A stretch of DNA of 5,054 nucleotides from positions 1-5,054 of the forward strand of contig JACDEN010000257.1 in NCBI GenBank assembly GCA_013816415.1. Reading direction: 5' to 3'. The translations under genes were made by a program, and so were the position numbers. Shown here piece by piece: positions 1 to 5,054 of the stretch. The stretch's first letter is position 1; each line of letters begins with the position of its first letter. The notes under the pieces are model-generated. The model was not told the DNA's origin, made no database searches, and was given only the letters and a program-made list of their open reading frames with translations. Source of the stretch: Planctomycetota bacterium (GTDB lineage: Bacteria > Planctomycetota > UBA11346).

Positions 1-929
1 GCCTTGGCCCGCGCGGCGGCCGCTCCACGCGCGAGCACGCCGTCGACGTACCCCGGATCCTTCAGCAGTCCGGCGCGTCGCGCCCGCGCCGGGCCGAAGT
101 GGTCGAGCAGCAGTTCGAAGAGCGCCTGCTTCGCGTGGCCGTAGCCCATGCCGCCGGCGCGATAGCGTTCCGCGAGCGCGAGCGTGCGCGCATCCGATTT
201 TCCGGCGATGGCCCGGAACATGCGGTAGACGGTGCAGGTCTCGGGATCCTTTGCCGCCTCGACGGGCGTCGAGTCGGTGGTGATCCCCATCACGCGTTTG
301 CGCAGCGGCTTCTCGTCCTCGAACGGATCGATGGTGTTGCCGTAGCTCTTGGACATCTTCTCGCCGTCGACTCCGGGCAGCACATCGGCGTCGGGAGCGA
401 GGCGGTAGTTCGGCAGCGTGAACACCTCGCTCGCGAACTCGTGGTTGAAGCGGCCGGCGAGGTCGCGGGTGATCTCGAGGTGCTGGACCTGGTCCTTCCC
501 CACCGGAACGATCTCGGCGTCCACCGCCAGGATGTCGGCCGCCTGCAGGATCGGATAGACGTACAGCCCGACATTGGCGGCGAGGCCCTTGGCGGTCTTG
601 TCCTTGTAGCTCACCGCCTTGTCCATCATCGACACCGGGCACACGCACGACAGCAGCCAGCACAGCTCGGTCACTTCCGGCACATCCTGCTGCAGGTAGA
701 TGCTGGTGCGCTCGGGGTCGAGGCCGTACGCGAGGTAGTCGATCACCACCTGGCGGATGTTCTCGCGCATCGCCGCGGGATCGCGCACGCTGGTCAACGC
801 GTGGTACGACGCCACGAACACGAACATCTCGTTGGTCGCCTGCAGGTCGAGGAACTGCCGGATCGCGCCGGCGTAATTGCCGAGGTGCAGCTTGCCCGAG
901 GGCTGGATGCCGGAGAGGACGCGGGCCAT
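1..929 (-). CDS. trpS: Tryptophan--tRNA ligase (TrpRS), 3' end cut by window edge
   Basis: Class I aminoacyl-tRNA synthetase that charges tRNA-Trp with tryptophan using ATP, in the cytoplasm. Reading from the ATG at 929-927 gives 309 complete codons with no stop before the window edge. The N-terminus has the TrpRS ATP-binding signature: PSGKLHLGNY at residues 10-19, with HLGN as the HIGH-type motif. The tryptophan pocket segment QAADIL (129-134) carries D132, and PVGKDQ (142-147) carries D146 and Q147. These match the tryptophan-contacting positions known from Geobacillus TrpRS. The KMSKS loop is intact at 191-195 (GEKMSKSYGN). Family members are about 330 residues, so only about 20 C-terminal residues should be missing. 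The start lies 1 nt after the stop of the upstream metalloprotease gene, and no Shine-Dalgarno is visible, so translation is probably coupled. No frameshift or missing catalytic motif is seen. The identification is secure; operon membership is inferred from spacing. Confidence 0.97.
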   Translation of the reverse strand, partial: MARVLSGIQPSGKLHLGNYAGAIRQFLDLQATNEMFVFVASYHALTSVRDPAAMRENIRQVVIDYLAYGLDPERTSIYLQQDVPEVTELCWLLSCVCPVSMMDKAVSYKDKTAKGLAANVGLYVYPILQAADILAVDAEIVPVGKDQVQHLEITRDLAGRFNHEFASEVFTLPNYRLAPDADVLPGVDGEKMSKSYGNTIDPFEDEKPLRKRVMGITTDSTPVEAAKDPETCTVYRMFRAIAGKSDARTLALAERYRAGGMGYGHAKQALFELLLDHFGPARARRAGLLKDPGYVDGVLARGAAAARAK

Positions 930-930
930 G

Positions 931-1587
931 TCAGCGCAGGAACTGGAAGGCGGTGAAGAGGAGGAACAGCATGAATCCGACCACCATCATGTCGGGCTGG
1001 CCGTGGTTCTGCGCGGCGTTCCACCCGACGACGCCGAACGCCGCGATCACCGACATGATCAGCGCGGCGCGGTTGGCCTTCGGCCGCGAATGGGTGACGG
1101 CTTCGGCGCAGGCGTGGAAGATCTGGCCGCCGTCGAGCGGATACAGCGGGATGCTGTTGAAGATGCCGAGCAGCAGATTCCAGTAGAGCATCGCGCGCAC
1201 GAAGACATCGACCAGATCGACCGCGAAGATGTGGTAATAAAGGCACAGCCAGCTCAGCCCGGCGAGCGCGAAATTCGTCAGGGGCCCCGACATGGTGATC
1301 AGGATCTTCCTGCCGGGAGGTGGTTCGGGCTGGTAGGCGCAGTAGCCGCCCATCGCGCTGATGGTGATGGAGATCCCGCCCATGCCGACCGTCCTCGCCA
1401 CCAGGGCATGGCCCATCTCGTGCAGGAAGATGGTCAGCAGCGCTGCGGTGATGACGACCAGCATCTGGTCGGCAGGCAGCTTGGCCGAGGTCCTGTACAG
1501 GAAGAACAGCAGGATCGCGGCTTCCCAGCCGACGTAGACCGGCACCTTCCACAGGTGGCCGAGGTAGAACTTACCCGCGTGCTCCAT
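931..1587 (-). CDS. Site-2 protease family (M50) intramembrane zinc metalloprotease
   Basis: A 218-residue polytopic membrane protein of the site-2 protease family, which cleaves substrates within or near the membrane. The zinc-site motif HEMGH is at residues 56-60 inside a hydrophobic segment (about 41-62). The second conserved motif, the NxxPxxPLDGG type, reads NSIPLYPLDGG at 144-154, with D152 the expected third zinc ligand. Other family hallmarks are a GG-containing loop after the first motif (AMGGY, 78-82) and GPLTNF at 101-106. Hydrophobic stretches near 20-31, 41-62, 96-120, 124-150, 175-190 and 199-217 suggest about six membrane segments. No PDZ or CBS domain is present, so this is a minimal catalytic core. 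The ATG at 1587 is chosen because it begins a typical S2P N-terminus and is the only in-frame ATG after the permease stop. Its upstream region is pyrimidine-rich with no clear ribosome-binding site. The frame stays open further upstream, but that stretch overlaps the permease and has shadow-like composition. The stop is 1 nt before trpS. The substrate is unknown. Confidence 0.92.
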   Translation of the reverse strand: MEHAGKFYLGHLWKVPVYVGWEAAILLFFLYRTSAKLPADQMLVVITAALLTIFLHEMGHALVARTVGMGGISITISAMGGYCAYQPEPPPGRKILITMSGPLTNFALAGLSWLCLYYHIFAVDLVDVFVRAMLYWNLLLGIFNSIPLYPLDGGQIFHACAEAVTHSRPKANRAALIMSVIAAFGVVGWNAAQNHGQPDMMVVGFMLFLLFTAFQFLR

Positions 1588-1646
1588 GCGAGCGGGAGCA
1601 TAGGCGGGTCCCGATGCTGGCAAAGGACCGATGAGCGCAGGCCGGA

Positions 1647-4262
1647 CTAGTGCAGCTGCAGTGCGAGCACGATCGCATTGTAGATGGCGTGGACCAGGAT
1701 CGATGCCACCAGCAGACCGCTGACGTGATATGCCAGCGCGGTCGCCACGCCCAGGCAGAACACTGGGATCACGCTCATGGGTGGATGGACGAGGGCGAAG
1801 ATCGCCGCGCTGCCGAACACCGCCCACGCCAGCGGCACGGTCCGACGCAGACCGGAGAACAGCAGTCCGCGGAAGATGAACTCCTCGCACAGCGGCGCCG
1901 CGACCACGGCCAGGCCGGCGAACCACCAGCGGCCATCGCCGCTGCCGGTCAGCTCGACGACCTCGGCTCTCAGTGCATGCAGGGCAGGCACCCGGTCGAT
2001 GAGGCCAAGGTAGAGGGCGGCGCATCCACCGGTGAGCGCCCCACCGACCACGCCGATTCCGATGGCGCGCGCATACGGCGCACGCATCCCGGCGCGAGCG
2101 CGCAGGCCGACCATGCGGCCCAGATCGGGAATCTTCAGGCGCCAGAACAGGTACATGCAGAAGGACGCGACCGACAGTCCCGCGGCGCCGTAGGCGATGG
2201 TGACAGCCGGACCGATCGGAAGCTGCGCCTGCAGGAGCAGGAGCGTCAGCACCCCCTGGAGCACGAAGAAGGCGAGAGTCGCGATCATCCCGTCGCTGAC
2301 ACTGATGGTCGGCGGCGGGGCGGCCGTGGGATCGAGCAGGTACGGGATGCGGTCGCGGACCTTCTGCCACAACGCGAACGCGAGCAGCGCCGACAGCGCG
2401 AGCTGCGCGAGCTTCGCGAATCCTGACGGCTGGTAGATCGCATGCGCGTACATCGCCGAGAGCATCATGAACAGGTAGACCGCCGCGACGTTGATCCGCC
2501 GTTTGGGATTCTGCTCCAGCGGATCGCTGGCGAGGATGCCGATGCCCGCGCCGATGAACGCGTACACAACCGCCCCCGCGAGCACCAGCAGGATGTCCTC
2601 GATCGCCGTCGCCGGCAGATCGGTCACGAACCAGGCGAGGATCGCCATCGTCACCGCGGCGTAGCCGGCTGCGATGCCGGCCCACAGGCAGGTCTTGCGC
2701 ATCAGCAGGCGCTCGAGGGGCTGCGGCGCGGTGTACAGCAGCCACAGGGCGCCGCCTTCCAGGTTCAGCACGCCCATCGCGGTATTCACCAGCAGGTAGG
2801 CGGCGACGCCGTAGGCCAGGGTCGCGCCATGGCGGAAATCGTGGGCGATGCCCGAGGCCATATCCTGGTTCACCACCAGCTGCAGCCCGACCATGAAGGC
2901 CGGCAGGGCCAGGGTCTGCACCAGGAAGTTGCGATCGCGGCGCAAGAGCAGCAGATCCTTGCCGAGGATGCTCAGGGCCCGGCCGGCGGGTGCAGACGGC
3001 GCTGCGGCACGCTTGCCCACGAAGGCGTTGGCCTGGATGAGGAAGCCACCGCGAACCGCCCACGCGCATCCCGTCACCGCCGCGGCGATAGCCGCCGCCG
3101 CGGTCGCGGCGATGATGACCGTCGACGCGAATCCGGAGCCGTTGCGCGCCAGCTCGGCGGTCAGGCTGAGCGGATTCCATTCCGCGGGGAATCGACGCGC
3201 GTATGCGCAGAAATATCCGGTGAAGCGCGGCGCGAACATCACGCCATAGATCACCAGCATCATCCCCAGGCTGCCGAGGGTGAACAGCGCCTGGAGGTTC
3301 TTCAGCGACCCGGGTGGAAAACGCATGCGCAGCAGCGTCTCGATGCCGAGTCGAAGCGAGCTCAGGGTGGCGCCGAATGCGCACGTCGCTGCGATAGCGA
3401 CCGGAATCGACCACCATCCCCATCCGGCGCAGCCGAGCATCACCGCGGTGAGCGGCAGCGCGGTCAGCCAGAGAAAGGCGTTCACCAGGGTGTATTCGAG
3501 GATCTTCGCCAGGAACAGAGTGGTGGCCGGCGTCGGCAGGCTCGCGAGCCACAGCGTGTGCCCCTCGACCTGTCCGAGATCCTGGATCGCCGAACCCAGC
3601 GAGATGCAGAGCAGCATGACGGCGAGCAGCAGGTAGAAGAGCGCCATGGCGCGCACCAGATCGCTCTGGTCGGTCTTCGCGGGCCACAATTCCGGACCAG
3701 GAAGCAGGATCAGGCGTGCGACGGGTCGTGCCGCCGACACGCCCTCATGCTCGAGTCGCGCCGCCAGCTCGGCAACCCACGCCTCGCGCTCTGGTTCCGG
3801 CAGATCGCGTACGGCGCGCTCGGTGCGCAGCGACGCGATCGTCCATTCGCTCACCCGCTCGTGACATTGCCCATACCATCGCGTCCATTCCGGATTCGCG
3901 TGCGATTCAGCCTCCGCGCGCATCGCGGAGAGTTCCTGCATCTTCTCGCCATAGGTCGCCAGGAAGTCGCGGTTGAGGTGCGGGACCGGATCCAGGCGAT
4001 CGGCCATGCGGGTGATGAACATCCCTGCCACCACCACGCCCTGCCACAGGAACAGCGGCAGCATGAGGACGGCGATGGCGATGCGGAATCGGCGCTTGCC
4101 AGGAGTGGGACGACGGACCGTCGCGGGAGTTCCTGACGGCTTCGTGCGCGCGGCGCGCTTGGCCGCGAATCCAGCGGCGATGCGGTTGACCCAGGCGCGC
4201 GCGGACAGCCCGACCATCAGCGCGAGCGCCCGCAGCATCCCTGGGGTCGGATGCTCGTTCAC
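1647..4262 (-). CDS. ABC-2 exporter permease fused to C-terminal CPBP intramembrane protease domain
   Basis: A multi-domain membrane protein of 871 residues. Residues 1-60 are a basic, probably cytoplasmic extension. The first membrane helix is about 61-83, followed by a charged, helix-prone loop of about 118 residues (84-201). Repeated hydrophobic segments run through about residue 705, consistent with a duplicated ABC-2-type permease. Two similar modules are visible: GHTLWLASLPTP (234-245) and GGALWLLYTAPQP (503-515), each just before a run of helices. Residues about 731-871 form a CPBP (CAAX protease and bacteriocin-processing, formerly ABI/Abi) domain with all three motifs: EEFIFR (E793, E794, R798), FALVH (F822, H826) and HAIYN (H858, N862). 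The protein should pair with the ATPase encoded just upstream. The GTG start overlaps that gene's stop by 4 nt (GTGA) and has GGAG 7 nt upstream. An ATG at residue 9 is a weaker alternative. Permease/CPBP fusions of this kind are known from annotation, but their substrates are not. Domain identity is confident; the exporter direction is inferred from the family. Confidence 0.9.
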   Translation of the reverse strand: MNEHPTPGMLRALALMVGLSARAWVNRIAAGFAAKRAARTKPSGTPATVRRPTPGKRRFRIAIAVLMLPLFLWQGVVVAGMFITRMADRLDPVPHLNRDFLATYGEKMQELSAMRAEAESHANPEWTRWYGQCHERVSEWTIASLRTERAVRDLPEPEREAWVAELAARLEHEGVSAARPVARLILLPGPELWPAKTDQSDLVRAMALFYLLLAVMLLCISLGSAIQDLGQVEGHTLWLASLPTPATTLFLAKILEYTLVNAFLWLTALPLTAVMLGCAGWGWWSIPVAIAATCAFGATLSSLRLGIETLLRMRFPPGSLKNLQALFTLGSLGMMLVIYGVMFAPRFTGYFCAYARRFPAEWNPLSLTAELARNGSGFASTVIIAATAAAAIAAAVTGCAWAVRGGFLIQANAFVGKRAAAPSAPAGRALSILGKDLLLLRRDRNFLVQTLALPAFMVGLQLVVNQDMASGIAHDFRHGATLAYGVAAYLLVNTAMGVLNLEGGALWLLYTAPQPLERLLMRKTCLWAGIAAGYAAVTMAILAWFVTDLPATAIEDILLVLAGAVVYAFIGAGIGILASDPLEQNPKRRINVAAVYLFMMLSAMYAHAIYQPSGFAKLAQLALSALLAFALWQKVRDRIPYLLDPTAAPPPTISVSDGMIATLAFFVLQGVLTLLLLQAQLPIGPAVTIAYGAAGLSVASFCMYLFWRLKIPDLGRMVGLRARAGMRAPYARAIGIGVVGGALTGGCAALYLGLIDRVPALHALRAEVVELTGSGDGRWWFAGLAVVAAPLCEEFIFRGLLFSGLRRTVPLAWAVFGSAAIFALVHPPMSVIPVFCLGVATALAYHVSGLLVASILVHAIYNAIVLALQLH
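4259..4262 (-). other. Stop/start overlap GTGA between ATPase and permease genes
   Basis: The minus-strand bases GTGA contain both the GTG start of the permease gene and the TGA stop of the ATPase gene. Such 4-nt overlaps usually mark translational coupling, which fits two subunits of one transporter made in a fixed ratio. Confidence 0.8.
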
Positions 4263-5053
4263 CTCGGCGCTCCGTCGCCCGCGGCGTTGGGAGCCGCCGC
4301 GCCCTGGTCGCCAGCCGGCTGCCCCGTGACGGCGAAGAAGATCTGCTCGAGAGTGCTGTCGGCGGCCACCCGGGAGCGCAGCTCGTCGAGCGATCCTTCG
4401 GCGACCAGCCTGCCGCGCGCGAGGATGGCCACGCGATCACAGAGCTTCTCGACCTGATCGAGCAGGTGGGTGCTGAAGAACACCGTGGTGCCGGCGGCGG
4501 TGCGCTCGCGCATCAGCTGATGCAGCTCGCGGGTGGCATAGGGATCGAGGCCGTTGGTCGGCTCGTCGAGGATGAGCAGGCGCGGCTGGTGCAGGAGCGC
4601 GAGCACCAGCGCCAGCTTCTTCTTCATGCCCTTCGAGTAGTTGACCGCGTACTCGTCGAGCGCGTCGCGCAGCTCCAGCCGCGCCACCAGCTCGGCGCTG
4701 CGCGCTCCCGCGTCGGCCTGGGTGATGCCGTGCATCGACGACACGAAGGCGATGAGCTCGCGCCCGGTCAGGTAGTCGTGGAACACCGGTTCATCGGGTA
4801 CGTACCCCACGGCGCGCATGACCTCGATCCGGTCGGCGAAGCAGTCGTGCCCGGCGATGGTCGCGGTGCCGGCCGACGGCTTGAGCACGCCCATCAGCAT
4901 GCGGATGACGGTGGTTTTCCCCGCGCCGTTGGGGCCCAGCAGCGCGAAGAGCTCGCCCGCGCGCACGTGCAGCCGCAGTCCGTCGACCGCGGTGAATTCT
5001 CCGTAGGATTTTCCCAGGCCGTCGATCGCGATGAGGTCGTCCATGGCGCACAT
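4259..5053 (-). CDS. ABC-2-type transporter ATP-binding protein (CcmA/NatA/EcsA-like)
   Basis: Cytoplasmic nucleotide-binding subunit that should power the permease encoded immediately downstream. The 264-residue reading contains a complete ATPase core: Walker A GPNGAGKTT (40-48), signature YSKGM (139-143), Walker B LLILDEP (159-165) with catalytic E164, D-loop GLD (168-170) and switch histidine H196 in STH. The Q-loop position reads GYVPDEP (83-89), with an acidic residue instead of glutamine. This variant is seen in exporter ATPases of the multidrug/Nat/Ecs type and, with the YSKGM signature, supports that assignment. The last 20 or so residues are rich in Ala, Gly, Gln and Pro and look disordered. 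The start is uncertain. ATG at 5053 gives 264 residues. ATG at 5044 gives 261 residues and starts with MDDLIAIDGLGKSYG, which resembles most relatives better. The window ends 1 nt upstream of the first ATG, so neither ribosome-binding site can be judged and a further upstream start is possible. The stop overlaps the permease GTG start. EcsA, NatA and other exporter ATPases cannot be told apart from the sequence alone. Confidence 0.93.
   Translation of the reverse strand: MCAMDDLIAIDGLGKSYGEFTAVDGLRLHVRAGELFALLGPNGAGKTTVIRMLMGVLKPSAGTATIAGHDCFADRIEVMRAVGYVPDEPVFHDYLTGRELIAFVSSMHGITQADAGARSAELVARLELRDALDEYAVNYSKGMKKKLALVLALLHQPRLLILDEPTNGLDPYATRELHQLMRERTAAGTTVFFSTHLLDQVEKLCDRVAILARGRLVAEGSLDELRSRVAADSTLEQIFFAVTGQPAGDQGAAAPNAAGDGAPR
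4270..4273 (-). promoter_or_regulatory. Ribosome-binding site deciding the GTG start of the permease/CPBP gene
   Basis: On the minus strand GGAG lies 7 nt before the GTG at 4262-4260, a good Shine-Dalgarno spacing. It sits inside the last codons of the ATPase gene. This supports GTG over the ATG eight codons further in, which has AGGG almost touching it rather than properly spaced. Confidence 0.65.
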
Positions 5054-5054
5054 C

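Noticed and set aside
99..956. Plus-strand open frame opposite trpS
   Set aside because: It is antisense to a clear TrpRS with intact HLGN and KMSKS motifs. Its own translation shows no domain and is His/Arg/Val-biased, like other shadows.
1607..1629. Inverted repeat ggtcc/ggacc in the 59-bp gap between permease and S2P genes, considered as a terminator
   Set aside because: The stem is only 5 bp with a 13-nt loop and no T-run follows on the minus strand. It is expected by chance in GC-rich DNA.
1588..3687. In-frame open extension upstream of the site-2 protease ATG, reaching far into the permease gene
   Set aside because: The extension is Arg/Pro/Gly/Ala-rich and overlaps a well-supported gene in another frame. 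The S2P domain starts naturally at the ATG at 1587.
2442..4136. Long plus-strand open frame of 564 codons opposite the permease gene
   Set aside because: The translation is rich in Arg, Gln, His, Glu and Gly with no recognisable domain or membrane pattern. The opposite strand encodes clear permease helices. This is an antisense shadow caused by high GC.
1..5054. Search for CRISPR arrays, tRNA/rRNA genes, insertion-sequence ends or transposase genes
   Set aside because: No spaced direct repeats, RNA gene signatures, terminal inverted repeats or transposase motifs were recognised. The window is almost fully occupied by four coding regions.

Overview
The window is a compact, GC-rich (roughly two-thirds G+C by eye) bacterial segment in which every supported gene lies on the minus strand. 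Read in the direction of transcription, from high to low coordinates, the order is: an ABC-2-type exporter ATPase (5053-4259), a very large membrane protein that joins an ABC-2 permease to a C-terminal CPBP (CAAX/ABI-type) intramembrane protease domain (4262-1647), a short site-2-protease-like (M50) zinc metalloprotease (1587-931), and tryptophanyl-tRNA synthetase trpS (929 to beyond base 1). The ATPase start region sits at the right edge. trpS is cut by the left edge and lacks roughly its last 20 codons.

The junctions are tight. The ATPase stop and permease start overlap by 4 nt (GTGA), with a GGAG ribosome-binding site 7 nt upstream. Permease and S2P are separated by 59 bp. The S2P stop and the trpS ATG are 1 nt apart. 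No promoter or convincing terminator is visible, so the four genes look like one transcription unit whose promoter lies beyond base 5054.

Functionally, the first two genes should form an ATP-driven membrane exporter with a built-in protease domain whose catalytic motif set (EExxxR, FxxxH, HxxxN) is complete. The third gene adds a second, mechanistically different intramembrane protease with an intact HExxH and LDGG zinc site. An exporter with two intramembrane proteases suggests processing or export of a membrane or peptide substrate. It also recalls the functional link between the EcsAB exporter and the site-2 protease RasP in Bacillus subtilis, but that link is inference here. trpS is a housekeeping gene and probably a passenger of the operon.

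The organism cannot be named from this sequence. High GC, the permease/CPBP fusion and the S2P-trpS pairing would fit Planctomycetota or a deltaproteobacterial-type lineage, and this is a weak inference. The many long open frames on the plus strand are antisense shadows of a high-GC coding region.
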